Origin: WQUF01 sp031549885
GTDB lineage: Bacteria > Bacillota > Clostridia > Clostridiales > Clostridiaceae
Length of the DNA stretch: 47,043 nucleotides
Reading direction: 5' to 3'
Assembly: GCA_031549885.1 (NCBI GenBank)
Contig: JAVBPD010000095.1
Span: 1-47,043 of the forward strand
Both the position numbers and the translations under genes were made by a program. The notes beneath the pieces are model-generated. The model was not told the DNA's origin, did no database searches, and saw only the letters and a list, made by a program, of their open reading frames with translations. How positions within the stretch are numbered: the first letter of the stretch is position 1; each line of letters opens with the position of its first letter. Below are positions 8,771-17,026 of the stretch, one piece after another.

Positions 8771-10153
8771 ATGAACTCCATTAATTTAAATGTTAAGCAG
8801 AGCAAAAGAAAAATTATAATAGTAAGCATAATTTCTTTAATGGTTTTAACAATAAGCATTTGTATTTATAGAATTATACAATCTATAAATTACTGGAATA
8901 ATTTAATTTATCCTTGTATATATATTAAAAATATTGATGTTGGAGGGATGAAAAGAAATGAAGCACTACAAGTAATAAATTTAAGTTACATAGATAAAAT
9001 AAAAAATAAAGAGATTAATTTAAACTATGATAATTTACACTATTTTTTGAGATTAAGCAAATTAGGAGTGAAAACTAATATTGAAAATGTGCTTGATGAG
9101 GCAATGTCTTATGGAAAAGATGCATCTATTATTAATAAGTTTAAAATTTTATTTAAAAAACAGAGGGTAGATTTTGATTTTAAAGTGGAAATGGATGATT
9201 CTAGTTTAAATAATGAGCTAAATAATCTTTTGAAAAAAATTTATAAGGATCCAATAAATGCCAAGTTAAATATTGATCAAGGAAAGTTTATATTAACTAA
9301 AGAAGAAGATGGTATTGCAGTAGATAATGCTGAACTTGGCAATAGAATTAAAGCTTGTATTAATAATTATAATGATGAAAATATAAGTATTTATATACCC
9401 GTCAAAGTAGTCAAAGCGAAGATTAAATATGATATGTTAAAGGAAATAAATGGTGCTCTATCATCGTTTACAACAAATTTAAGAAACTCCCAAGAAGGAA
9501 GAGTAAAAAATATTGAAAAAGGAGTTGCTGCTATTAATGGCACCATAATTTTGCCTGGTGAAACATTTAGCTTTAATGACGTTGTTGGCGACACTTCTAG
9601 AGATAGAGGTTATTTTCCTGCTCCTGAAATATTGCATGGAAAACTTGAGCAAGGATATGGAGGAGGAATATGCCAAGTGTCAAGTACTTTATATGGGGCT
9701 ATACTTCGTTCAAATATACAACCTACTATGAGACAACATCATAGTTTTCCAGTTAATTATGTTCCAGAAGGATTAGATGCAACAATTGTATATGGATTAA
9801 TAGATTTTAAATTTAAGAATATTTATGATTGCCCAATCTATATAAAAGGATCAGTGAAAAATAAAAATGTTACTTTTAGTGTTTATTCAGATGTTTCATT
9901 TCTCAAAGGAAGAACTTATGATTTTTATAGCACAAATAAGAAGATTATTCCTGCTAAATCCATATATGTGGATGACCCAAATTTAAATGAAGGTATTTTT
10001 GAGACAAGGGTGAAACCGAGAGATGGTGTAATTTGTGATATTTATCGTATAACTTATGATAAAAATGGAAATATTTTAGAGGATAAGTTTGTTTATAAGG
10101 ATACATATTCTTCTATTAATGAGATTGTGGCTGTAGGAATTAAAAAAAGATAA
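8771..10153 (+). CDS. VanW family protein, paralogue 4
   Basis: A 460-residue protein. ATG 8771 has AAAGGGG 6 bases upstream. The cytoplasmic tail is short (about 17 residues), with a membrane helix at about 15-37, then LIYPCIYIKNIDVGGMKRNEA, a peptidoglycan-binding-4-like region and a VanW domain. The signature GGGICQVSSTLYGAILR is intact, with Cys at residue 301, and a G5-like tail ends the protein. It is more distant from paralogues 1 and 2 than they are from each other, and it carries the I-x-V-GG-M motif typical of VanW proteins elsewhere. It is probably the ancestral-type copy or a separate lineage. It has its own terminator and likely its own promoter in 8691-8770. The molecular function is unknown; the anchor and wall-binding region place it outside the membrane. 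Confidence 0.9.
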   Translation: MNSINLNVKQSKRKIIIVSIISLMVLTISICIYRIIQSINYWNNLIYPCIYIKNIDVGGMKRNEALQVINLSYIDKIKNKEINLNYDNLHYFLRLSKLGVKTNIENVLDEAMSYGKDASIINKFKILFKKQRVDFDFKVEMDDSSLNNELNNLLKKIYKDPINAKLNIDQGKFILTKEEDGIAVDNAELGNRIKACINNYNDENISIYIPVKVVKAKIKYDMLKEINGALSSFTTNLRNSQEGRVKNIEKGVAAINGTIILPGETFSFNDVVGDTSRDRGYFPAPEILHGKLEQGYGGGICQVSSTLYGAILRSNIQPTMRQHHSFPVNYVPEGLDATIVYGLIDFKFKNIYDCPIYIKGSVKNKNVTFSVYSDVSFLKGRTYDFYSTNKKIIPAKSIYVDDPNLNEGIFETRVKPRDGVICDIYRITYDKNGNILEDKFVYKDTYSSINEIVAVGIKKR

Positions 10154-10164
10154 ATTAATATAAA

Positions 10165-10190
10165 AAGCCTAATGCAAATTAGGCTTGTTT
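10165..10190 (+). terminator. Hairpin after VanW paralogue 4
   Basis: AAGCCTAAT (10165-10173), GCAA loop, ATTAGGCTT (10178-10186), then a short T-stretch. A GNRA-like tetraloop with a 9 bp stem makes this a plausible terminator. Confidence 0.7.
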
Positions 10191-10295
10191 ACATTATAAT
10201 ATAATAAAACTATTCTATAAACAGATACTTAAAAAGTAACTATAAAATGAGAGAGGAGAAGCAGTTTAAGTTATATATTTAAACGGCATCTTAAG

Positions 10296-11237
10296 ATGGA
10301 ATTAAATTATGTTAATACTTTAAATAAAATTATAAGCAATATGAGTCAGGTAATTATTGGAAAAAGTGAGGTTATTATAAATATTCTAAAAGCTTTAATT
10401 GGTGATGGTCATGTTTTAATAGAAGATGTGCCAGGAGTTGGGAAAACTACACTGGCAAAGGCTTTGGCAAAGTGTTTAGATCTATCGTTTAATAGGATAC
10501 AATTTACTCCTGACTTGCTTCCTACAGATATAACTGGTGTATCTGTTTATAACCCACAAACACTAAATTTTGAATTTAAGAAGGGACCAATTTTTGCAAA
10601 TTTAGTTTTAGCAGATGAAATAAATAGAGCAACTGCAAAGACACAATCTGCTCTTTTGCAAGTTATGGGAGAAAGTGTGCTTACAGAATGGAACACAAGT
10701 TATTTTTTTGATCCACCTTTTATGGTTATAGCTACACAAAATCCTATAGAATATGAAGGGACATTTAGGCTTCCTGAAGCTCAACTAGATAGGTTTATGA
10801 TAAAGATTTCTATTGGATATCCATCAAAAGATCATGAAGAAATTATTTTAAAAACATACAGAGAATTTGATCCAATGGATAAAATAAAACCTGTTGTAAC
10901 AAGGGAAGAAATAATTCAATTGCAAAAAAAATGCAGAGAAGTTTATGTGTCAGATAAAATAAATAAATATATTCTCAATATAATCGATAAAACAAGATAT
11001 AATAATAATTTAATTCTTGGCGTTAGCACTAGAGGTACTTTAGCTCTTCAAAGAATTTCACAGGCTACTGCGCTTATTTCTGGAAGAGATTTTGTAATAC
11101 CTGAAGATGTAAAAAATAATGTTATAATTACACTTTCGCATAGGTTAATACCAAGCCAAAATGCTTTAATTAATAAATTTAATAATGAAAGAATTTTGCT
11201 TGACATCCTAAAATCTACAATAGTACCAGAAAGTTAG
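10296..11237 (+). CDS. MoxR family AAA+ ATPase
   Basis: A 313-residue ATPase with a Walker A motif at about 44-52 (DVPGVGKTT), a Walker B motif (LVLADEINRA), the MoxR-typical TPDLLPTDITG segment and IATQNPIEYEGTFRLPEAQLDRF (sensor and pore-proximal region). MoxR proteins act as chaperones for metal-cofactor or surface proteins and are usually encoded next to DUF58 (VWA-like) proteins, as here. The gene begins an operon with DUF58 and a transglutaminase. The ATG at 10296 gives the expected family N-terminus, but its ribosome binding site is poor. A good GAGAGGAG lies about 38 bases upstream (10251-10258), with open reading frame between them and no standard start codon. The start is therefore not fully settled. 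Confidence 0.92.
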   Translation: MELNYVNTLNKIISNMSQVIIGKSEVIINILKALIGDGHVLIEDVPGVGKTTLAKALAKCLDLSFNRIQFTPDLLPTDITGVSVYNPQTLNFEFKKGPIFANLVLADEINRATAKTQSALLQVMGESVLTEWNTSYFFDPPFMVIATQNPIEYEGTFRLPEAQLDRFMIKISIGYPSKDHEEIILKTYREFDPMDKIKPVVTREEIIQLQKKCREVYVSDKINKYILNIIDKTRYNNNLILGVSTRGTLALQRISQATALISGRDFVIPEDVKNNVIITLSHRLIPSQNALINKFNNERILLDILKSTIVPES

Positions 11238-11246
11238 GAATATTTT

Positions 11247-12386
11247 ATGGTAAAAGTAAAGTTTAGATTTATTATTATATACATTATTTTATTTACTTTG
11301 CAGTTATTTATTAATGAAAAAATATTTTATACCATATTTTATGGTGTAACTATAATAGTAATAATTGAACTCTTGTATCTTATCTTAATTTATAATTTTA
11401 CCAATGCTAAATTTAGTGAAACTGAATTGATTCTAAAAGTTAAAGAAAGGCAGAATGTTAAGATTTTTGTTCAAAATAATTTTAGACTTCCTATTTTTTA
11501 TTTAAAGCTCTCATATAAAATAAATGATGAAGAAGTAGAAACTATTGTTCCAGATTTATTTTATAGATCTAATGTTAATTGCAATGTAATAATGTATTTT
11601 GAAAAAAGAGGTGAATACATTTTAAAAAATTTTCAGATGTATTTTATGGATTTTTTAAATATATTTACTTTTAGAAAATTAGTATATAAGCAGTATAAAA
11701 TTAAAGTATATCCAAATATTAAAAATTTAAATTTGTATATAAAGTATAGTAGTTATTTATTTAATAATGAAAGTATAAATAAGGGTTCTGTAGAAGATGT
11801 AATTCAAATAAAGAATATCAGAAAATATTCTGTTGGTGATCCAATAAAAAAGATTCATTGGAAACTGTCGGCAAAGCATAACGAGTTTTTTGTTAAAGAT
11901 TATAACAATATATCTGGTGGCAATCAATTGATGATTCTCAATATGAATAAAGATGATTATGGTTTAAATAAACATGAAAACGACGAAGAAATGATTTCTT
12001 TAGTTTGCTCAGTTATTAGTTTATATTTGTCTAAGGGGCAAAGTGTTGACTTGCGGGTTTTTTCGGAAAATATAGAGATTTTCTCAATAAGGTCTGATAA
12101 TGATTTTACAATGTTATTAGAATATTTTTTGAAAAAAACAATTGAGGATGGAATACATGTTGTAGATAGACTAATTTCTGATGCTCAAAATTATAAAAAG
12201 TATGAGGAAATATTTTTATTTACACCTATAATAAACAAGGAACTTGTTTTAAACTTAGATGATTTAAATAAATCTAGCATATCTAAGTATTCTGTTTTTC
12301 ACATAGGAAAAAGTCCTGTGGATGTCATTGAATCACTGAAAGCTCTGCAGATAAAAGCATATGCGTTTAACGATATAATACTTTAA
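11247..12386 (+). CDS. DUF58 domain membrane protein
   Basis: A 379-residue protein with two closely spaced N-terminal membrane helices (about 6-23 and 26-49), then a beta-rich region and a DUF58 domain. The DUF58 hallmark is visible at about 195-220: SVGDPIKKIHWKLSAKHNEF, equivalent to the G-D-x-x-R-x-I-H-W-x-x-S-A motif, with the Lys-for-Arg change seen in some members. Family members resemble von Willebrand A proteins and act with a MoxR ATPase and a TgpA-like transglutaminase. The three genes are ordered MoxR-DUF58-transglutaminase with gaps of 9 and 11 bp, so they form one operon. The start codon ATG follows AGGAA after the MoxR stop. Confidence 0.9.
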   Translation: MVKVKFRFIIIYIILFTLQLFINEKIFYTIFYGVTIIVIIELLYLILIYNFTNAKFSETELILKVKERQNVKIFVQNNFRLPIFYLKLSYKINDEEVETIVPDLFYRSNVNCNVIMYFEKRGEYILKNFQMYFMDFLNIFTFRKLVYKQYKIKVYPNIKNLNLYIKYSSYLFNNESINKGSVEDVIQIKNIRKYSVGDPIKKIHWKLSAKHNEFFVKDYNNISGGNQLMILNMNKDDYGLNKHENDEEMISLVCSVISLYLSKGQSVDLRVFSENIEIFSIRSDNDFTMLLEYFLKKTIEDGIHVVDRLISDAQNYKKYEEIFLFTPIINKELVLNLDDLNKSSISKYSVFHIGKSPVDVIESLKALQIKAYAFNDIIL

Positions 12387-12397
12387 GGAGGTATTCT

Positions 12398-14563
12398 ATG
12401 TTAAATTATATATTGGTTTATATAAACATTATCCTGATAAATGTATTGCTTCTTAATTGTTATAACATAAATAATTTTGGTTTTTACACTTTAAATTTTA
12501 TCGTATTAGGGTCTATGTTAGTTTATTATATTTTTTCACAAATTATAAAAAAAATACCAAAAAAAATATATAAGTTTGTTTTTGTAATAAGTTTTTTAGG
12601 GGTGTTAACTTATATAATATATTTAAATTGGGACAATATATTTGAGTTTATTTTAGACTTAAATAATAAGGCACTTTATTTAATTAGCAATATTTATGCA
12701 AGAAGGATTATTGAGTTTGGTTATATTAAATCTCTTTGGTTTATTATATTACCTCTTATTGTTTGGCTATTTATGATGTTATGCAATAGAAAGCTTCAGA
12801 TGATTATATTTATTTTTACTTTAGCAATTGGGTTTTATTTAAATTATGCTGGATTTAGGTCAGAATTTATAAACAATATTAATTTATTTACTTTTATTTT
12901 GATATTTAATATTGTTGTAATTTATTTTATTAAAAGGTATTTAAATACTATTGAAAGTGAAAATGAATTAGAGGTTAATTATCGTTCAATTATATTTATT
13001 GTGGGATTTGTTTTTATAAGCTTCTCTATATTTATGGTCTTTAATTCAAGCGATATGTCTATGAATTATGAGCTTAAAATGGCAAATATCGGATCTAATT
13101 TAAGTACTGACATTAGAGATTTCCTTAAAATTGCTGACACAAAAAAAGTAATTTCAGGCACTTCATTAATAGCTTTTAATGAGGAAGAGGTATTTTTAGG
13201 AGGAGATTTAAAGCAAAACGAAGGAACAGTTCTTACATTAAAGACAGAGGGCCCTATAAAGTATTTGAGGGCAAGAACAAGGGATTATTATAGCGGTAAT
13301 TCATGGAAAAATACATTTAAGAGCTTTTCTACAAAAGAAAACGATATGGTGCTACAATATCCTCCTACTTTAACCGGTCCTTTTAGCGCAGTAGTTAATT
13401 TATCTCAAGCTGGAAATAGGAGATTAGCAGCTCCTCTTTACTCTTTTGAATATGATAATGACAATATTAGATATAATACAAATGATTTTACTTGTGAGAG
13501 CAATAATGTTAATACTTTCTATAGTTTCAATTATTATACTCAAGGTTTTTTATTTGATGATAGTTATATAGGAAAAGAAAGAAGATATTTAGAATTGCCT
13601 CCTAATATTTCTCAAGACATAATGGATTTAACACATGAAATAATTAATGATGAAGATAGCAAAAGTGAAAAGATAAACAAAATAGTTAATTACCTTAGAA
13701 CGAATTGTAAGTATAGTTTGAATGTTAGCCCTGTACCAAAAGATAGAGAATTTGTAGATTATTTTGTTAACACTTCTAAAAAAGGTTATTGTACTTATTT
13801 TGCTACAAGTGCAGTAATAATGTTAAGGATTGCTGGCATAGAATCTAGATATGTAGAAGGCTACATGGTTAAAGATAATAAAGATGAAAGTGGAGCTTAT
13901 ATTGTGAAAAATAAAGATGCGCATGCTTGGGCAGAAGCTAGGGTTGGCAATAATATGTGGATTTCAGTTGATGCGGTTCCTGAAGTTGATGCTCTTGACA
14001 GTCAATTTGCACAAAATAACACTCCCATTCCTTTAGCTCCTATTGAAGATGAAGAGCAGTATTTTCACAATAAAACTTCAGCCAATAGCAATAATAATTC
14101 TTCTAGTGAAAACAATGCTGATGAAACACAAAATAATGATTCAATAAACTTTAAAGGTATATTAAAAACTATGGATGATTTAAAATGGTATATAAAGGCA
14201 CCCTTTACTTTATCTTTGCTGAGCATTTTGTTTTTTTCATTTAAATATTTGTTATTTATTTATAGAAAGAATAAATTTATAAATAGTCAAAATATAAGTT
14301 ACTGTCACGTTTACTTTTTAAATCATTTAAATAAAATTGGATATAGAAAAAATAACGATGAAACAAATTTAGAGTTTTCAGAAACCATCAACGATGAAGA
14401 AATTAAAAAAATATTTATAAATTTCATATATAAATTTAATCGAGAAGTTTATGGAAATAAAAAAGTGAATTTTACAAAGGAAGATAGAATTAAGTTATTT
14501 GAGTATATTAATAGCTTTTATGTAAGCAATACAAAAATTTATAATAGAATATTTTCTTTTTAA
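12398..14563 (+). CDS. Membrane transglutaminase-like protein (TgpA type, DUF3488/DUF4129-like)
   Basis: A 721-residue protein with a perfect TAAGGAGG site 8 bases before the ATG. About six N-terminal membrane helices (to about 215) are followed by an extracytoplasmic transglutaminase-like domain. Its catalytic triad is visible: Cys465 in KGYCTYFA, His509 in DAHAWAEA and Asp525 in ISVDAVPE. A Ser/Asn-rich linker, one more membrane helix (about 600-620) and a cytoplasmic C-terminal domain with the DUF4129-like layout follow. The family is thought to be a protease or transamidase on envelope proteins; no substrate is known. It ends the MoxR-DUF58-transglutaminase operon. A bidirectional terminator follows, shared with the converging VanY gene. 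Confidence 0.9.
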   Translation: MLNYILVYINIILINVLLLNCYNINNFGFYTLNFIVLGSMLVYYIFSQIIKKIPKKIYKFVFVISFLGVLTYIIYLNWDNIFEFILDLNNKALYLISNIYARRIIEFGYIKSLWFIILPLIVWLFMMLCNRKLQMIIFIFTLAIGFYLNYAGFRSEFINNINLFTFILIFNIVVIYFIKRYLNTIESENELEVNYRSIIFIVGFVFISFSIFMVFNSSDMSMNYELKMANIGSNLSTDIRDFLKIADTKKVISGTSLIAFNEEEVFLGGDLKQNEGTVLTLKTEGPIKYLRARTRDYYSGNSWKNTFKSFSTKENDMVLQYPPTLTGPFSAVVNLSQAGNRRLAAPLYSFEYDNDNIRYNTNDFTCESNNVNTFYSFNYYTQGFLFDDSYIGKERRYLELPPNISQDIMDLTHEIINDEDSKSEKINKIVNYLRTNCKYSLNVSPVPKDREFVDYFVNTSKKGYCTYFATSAVIMLRIAGIESRYVEGYMVKDNKDESGAYIVKNKDAHAWAEARVGNNMWISVDAVPEVDALDSQFAQNNTPIPLAPIEDEEQYFHNKTSANSNNNSSSENNADETQNNDSINFKGILKTMDDLKWYIKAPFTLSLLSILFFSFKYLLFIYRKNKFINSQNISYCHVYFLNHLNKIGYRKNNDETNLEFSETINDEEIKKIFINFIYKFNREVYGNKKVNFTKEDRIKLFEYINSFYVSNTKIYNRIFSF

Positions 14564-14596
14564 AAAACAGCTGTAGTAAAATACAGCTGTTTTTTT
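14562..14596. terminator. Bidirectional terminator between the transglutaminase and VanY genes
   Basis: AAAAAACAGCTGTA (14562-14575) and TACAGCTGTTTTTTT (14582-14596) form a strong stem with an A-run on one side and a T-run on the other. It terminates both converging transcripts and includes the transglutaminase stop codon. Confidence 0.88.
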
Positions 14597-14599
14597 GTG

Positions 14600-15850
14600 C
14601 TATTTGAGGGTATATGAATTGTTATTACTTGTATTATATAAATTGCTATATTCTTCTAAAGTTTCATTTAGATCATATAGCTCTTTTGCTAAATCTTTGC
14701 CAACATATCTAAAGTGCCATGATTCAAAGCTAATACCTGTAATATCAACTTTTTCTTTTGGATATCTTAAAATAAATCCAAACTTCCATGAATTATTTAA
14801 GAGCCATTGTCCTTCTTTGCTAATATTAAATGAATCAGCAAAAAAGGCTAAATTATTAGTAGATAAACCATTGTTAACTTCACTATTCACTACATCTACT
14901 GCTAGACCAGTTTGATGTTCACTTGCGCCAGGTTGATTTGTATAGCTATCGCCAGGACTATAAATTGTTTTTTGAGTGTCATAGGATCTATAACCTGAAA
15001 CCATGTATAAATCATAATTATCATTCTTTGCAGCAGTAAACATATCTTGAAGTGCAGTTGCAGCTATTTGAGATAATTGATTTTCGCCACTACTACAAGT
15101 GGTAGCAAAATTTACATCTGGAATTACTAGATTTTTAGGTATGAATGTGCTACTTAATTTATAGTCTTTGTTAACTAAGACATGTATACTATTTGGATCT
15201 TGGGTTGGAGTTACTATTGCATATTTTCTTTCTGTAGGTATTATTTTTTCATTAATTATTTTCTCATCAATTAGAATGCCATTTTTATATGTCTGTTCAT
15301 AAACAACGTGCTTTGTTTGAGCACTAGTATTTGAATTACTTGATGCAATTGTTGATTCATTTTTTGATACTTGTTTTGTTTCAATGTTGTCAATTACAAG
15401 TGTCATTTCATCTTTAGGTTTTGATTTTAAATCTATGCTAAATGTCTGCGTATTCTTGATGGGTAAATTATTTTCTTTAAGCATATCAAGTAAATTATTG
15501 GCATTGGTACTTACATTTAATTCTTTTCCTTCATAAATAATTTTTACATTGTAATTTCTATTTATTATAAATGTAGAACCATTTTTAATTTTGCTTTTTG
15601 CATCAATAGAGGTTTTGTCTTGATTTCCTATGGAAATTTTCTTTTTTGATAGTTCATCAAGATATGTATTTGAAAATGTTATGATTTTAAATTTAGTCTC
15701 TCCATCTATTATTGTAAAAAATTTAATTTTGTACAGTAAGAATGATAAAATTATGATTGTTGGAATTATTAATAACTTTAATATTTTACCTTTAGCATTT
15801 GCATATCTTCTTCTTCTTCTTCTGTGTTTATAAACTGTCAAAGTTATCAT
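14600..15850 (-). CDS. VanY-type D-alanyl-D-alanine carboxypeptidase (M15B) with DUF348-like N-terminal region
   Basis: A 416-residue protein. A basic N-terminus (KHRRRRRRYANAKGK) precedes one membrane anchor at about 22-40. An extracellular region at about 50-160 resembles DUF348/YabE repeats, and a G5-like stretch with YEQTYKNGILIDEKIINEKI and IPTERKYA lies at about 182-210. The M15B peptidase domain (about 250-400) has YMVSGYRSYDTQ, the zinc ligands His311 and Asp318 in SEHQTGLAVDV, and ESWHFRYVG with zinc ligand His378. All active-site elements are present. It should remove the terminal D-Ala from peptidoglycan pentapeptides outside the membrane. A candidate promoter lies just upstream, and CAGGAG precedes the ATG. 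There is no van regulator or ligase nearby, so a housekeeping wall role fits better than glycopeptide resistance. Confidence 0.92.
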   Translation of the reverse strand: MITLTVYKHRRRRRRYANAKGKILKLLIIPTIIILSFLLYKIKFFTIIDGETKFKIITFSNTYLDELSKKKISIGNQDKTSIDAKSKIKNGSTFIINRNYNVKIIYEGKELNVSTNANNLLDMLKENNLPIKNTQTFSIDLKSKPKDEMTLVIDNIETKQVSKNESTIASSNSNTSAQTKHVVYEQTYKNGILIDEKIINEKIIPTERKYAIVTPTQDPNSIHVLVNKDYKLSSTFIPKNLVIPDVNFATTCSSGENQLSQIAATALQDMFTAAKNDNYDLYMVSGYRSYDTQKTIYSPGDSYTNQPGASEHQTGLAVDVVNSEVNNGLSTNNLAFFADSFNISKEGQWLLNNSWKFGFILRYPKEKVDITGISFESWHFRYVGKDLAKELYDLNETLEEYSNLYNTSNNNSYTLK

Positions 15851-15880
15851 ATATATACTCCTGATAGGTTAAGTAATGCT

Positions 15881-15889
15881 ATTATAACA
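15881..15889 (-). promoter_or_regulatory. Extended -10 promoter for the VanY gene
   Basis: Read on the minus strand this is TGTTATAAT, an extended -10 element about 30 bases before the VanY start codon. The -35 region (TTATTT at 17 bases) is poor, as allowed for extended -10 promoters. Confidence 0.5.
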
Positions 15890-15980
15890 CAACAAATGCA
15901 GTTAAATAAATATATACAGCACTTTTTCAGAAAATAAAATTAACATTATGTAAATTTGTCAATAATTCTATAAAATTATT

Positions 15981-16229
15981 TTAATAACCTGAAGGAATTG
16001 AATATCCAGAAGGAATACTACCTTGGGGTATTTGTGCTGATGCTGCTGTGTAATTTCCTGGGGGAACTTCAGCTATGTAAGCTTGTGTTTGCTGATATGA
16101 CGGCCTATAGTAGGATGCTCTATATGATGACATTCTTGCTATATAATTGTATAGGCAACAAGGCGCCACTACTTCTTCTAATTTTTCAAAATCATCTAAA
16201 TTAATAATTTCTTTATTTGAGTTTTTCAC
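15981..16229 (-). CDS. Leader-sharing small peptide 1 (putative RiPP precursor, Tyr/Pro/Ser/Gln-rich tail)
   Basis: An 82-residue peptide starting at GTG 16229, with a GGAGGG site 8 bases upstream. The N-terminal 25 residues (KEIINLDDFEKLEEVVAP) match the leader of the three neighbouring peptides. The tail starts CCLYNYIARMSS and becomes rich in Tyr, Ser, Pro and Gln, ending in a short tandem repeat (IPQGS-IPSGYS-IPSGY). It has no signal peptide and no membrane helix. A constant acidic leader, a V-A-P boundary followed by Cys, and a hypervariable tail is the pattern of ribosomally made, modified peptide precursors. No modifying enzyme or dedicated transporter is in the window, so the assignment is inference. 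Alternatives are a spore-coat-like small protein or a signalling peptide. I do not recognise the family. Confidence 0.72.
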   Translation of the reverse strand: MKNSNKEIINLDDFEKLEEVVAPCCLYNYIARMSSYRASYYRPSYQQTQAYIAEVPPGNYTAASAQIPQGSIPSGYSIPSGY

Positions 16230-16266
16230 AGTTTTTACCCTCCAACTTACAATAATAAAGAAAATT

Positions 16267-16304
16267 ATATATTAAATTCTTAATAATAAAAAATTTTAGG
16301 CATA
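16267..16304 (-). promoter_or_regulatory. Shared upstream element before small peptide 1
   Basis: On the minus strand, TATGCCTAAAATTT is followed by TTATTATTAAGA and an A/T-rich TAATATA. Allowing small gaps, this aligns closely with the element before small peptide 3 (TATGC, CTAAAATTTATTAT, TTAAGA, TATAATA). It lies 45-75 bases before the start codon and could be the promoter or an operator. Confidence 0.45.
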
Positions 16305-16354
16305 AAAATGATAAATTTTATACTAAAATATAATTAACTGTTCAAATAAAAAAA

Positions 16355-16368
16355 GGTCAACTAAGACC
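16355..16368 (-). terminator. Short hairpin terminator overlapping the stop of small peptide 2
   Basis: On the minus strand GGTC-TTAGTT-GACC is followed by seven T. The TAG stop codon lies in the loop. The stem is only 4 bp, so it is a weak candidate. Confidence 0.45.
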
Positions 16369-16537
16369 AATTAATTTTATTAATGATATTTGTAATAGAA
16401 GTAGCTAAGCTTCTAAATGCATTGCTTGACACATTAAATATGCAGTTTGTTGGATAATAATTCAAAACACTTGGTACAGAAGTATCTTCCAGCTTATCAA
16501 AATCAATTAAATCTACTTTTTCAAAACTTGATTTCAT
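16361..16537 (-). CDS. Leader-sharing small peptide 2 (putative RiPP precursor, divergent)
   Basis: A 58-residue peptide, ATG at 16537, with TGGAGG 7 bases upstream. The leader reads SSFEKVDLIDFDKLEDTSVP, aligned with its neighbours but with DFDKLE for DFEKLE and SVP for VAP. The tail (SVLNYYPTNCIF, then NVSSNAFRSLATSITNIINK, ending INWS) has one Cys and could form an amphipathic helix. It shares no tail similarity with the other three. It is the most diverged member, and its upstream region lacks a clear copy of the element seen before peptides 1 and 3. The strong ribosome binding site and conserved leader argue that it is a real gene despite its length. Confidence 0.7.
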   Translation of the reverse strand: MKSSFEKVDLIDFDKLEDTSVPSVLNYYPTNCIFNVSSNAFRSLATSITNIINKINWS

Positions 16538-16659
16538 CGAAATACCTCCAGTTAAAAACGTCTAAGGTTTAGATAAATAGATTATATATCAATTTGATTT
16601 TTATGGAAATTAAAAAGATCATGAAATATTAATAAAAAAGAATGAAAGAATAAGAAAAA

Positions 16660-16697
16660 AAAGGTATTAATCCCAATGACATTCGGAATAATACCTA
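16660..16697 (-). terminator. Rho-independent terminator after small peptide 3
   Basis: On the minus strand AGGTATTATTCC (16696-16685) pairs with GGGATTAATACCTT (about 16674-16661) and is followed by eight T. This gives small peptide 3 its own transcript end. Confidence 0.75.
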
Positions 16698-16717
16698 TTA
16701 TTAGTTAAATTAATTTA

Positions 16718-16903
16718 TTAAAATGAAAAACAATTATTTACAGTAGTTCCGCAACTATTTGAAACGTTATTTGTTACTTTGATATTATAATTATAGTTTG
16801 TTACTGTTTTCATAACTGGCGCACAAAAAGAAGGTGCAACAGTATCTTCTAATTTTTCAAAATCATTCATATTAATAGCTTCTAAATTATTAACTTTAAC
16901 CAT
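16718..16903 (-). CDS. Leader-sharing small peptide 3 (putative RiPP precursor, three-Cys tail)
   Basis: A 61-residue peptide, ATG at 16903, with GGAGG 7 bases upstream. Its leader NNLEAINMNDFEKLEDTVAP matches peptides 1 and 4. The tail begins SFCAPVMKTVTNYNYN and has three Cys (FCAP, NSCGTT, NNCFSF) among many Asn, Thr and Val residues, with an aromatic end. The spaced Cys and abundant Ser/Thr suit thioether or disulfide crosslinking, but nothing in the sequence shows which. A good promoter candidate and a clear terminator surround it, so it appears to be a separate transcription unit. Confidence 0.73.
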   Translation of the reverse strand: MVKVNNLEAINMNDFEKLEDTVAPSFCAPVMKTVTNYNYNIKVTNNVSNSCGTTVNNCFSF

Positions 16904-16956
16904 AAAATTACCTCCAAAATAATTATAAATAAATTATATAATTATATATTAAAAAT

Positions 16957-16996
16957 ATTTTATTATAGTCTTAAGATAATAAATTTTAGACGCATA
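16957..16996 (-). promoter_or_regulatory. Shared upstream element and candidate promoter for small peptide 3
   Basis: On the minus strand TATGCG, TCTAAA (possible -35), 17 bases including TTAAGA, then TATAAT (-10 at 16967-16962). The same TATGC...CTAAAATTT...TTAAGA arrangement precedes small peptide 1, and a looser version precedes small peptide 4. Confidence 0.5.
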
Positions 16997-17026
16997 TTAA
17001 CTAAAAAATATATTTAATTTATACTA

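Noticed and set aside
14600..15850. VanY plus four VanW genes as a vancomycin-resistance cluster
   Set aside because: There is no VanA/B-type ligase, VanH, VanX or VanRS. VanW and VanY families are common chromosomal wall proteins in clostridia.
15998..16204. Plus-strand open frame antisense to small peptide 1
   Set aside because: It has no suitable ribosome binding site, and the minus frame has a strong site and a leader shared with three neighbours.
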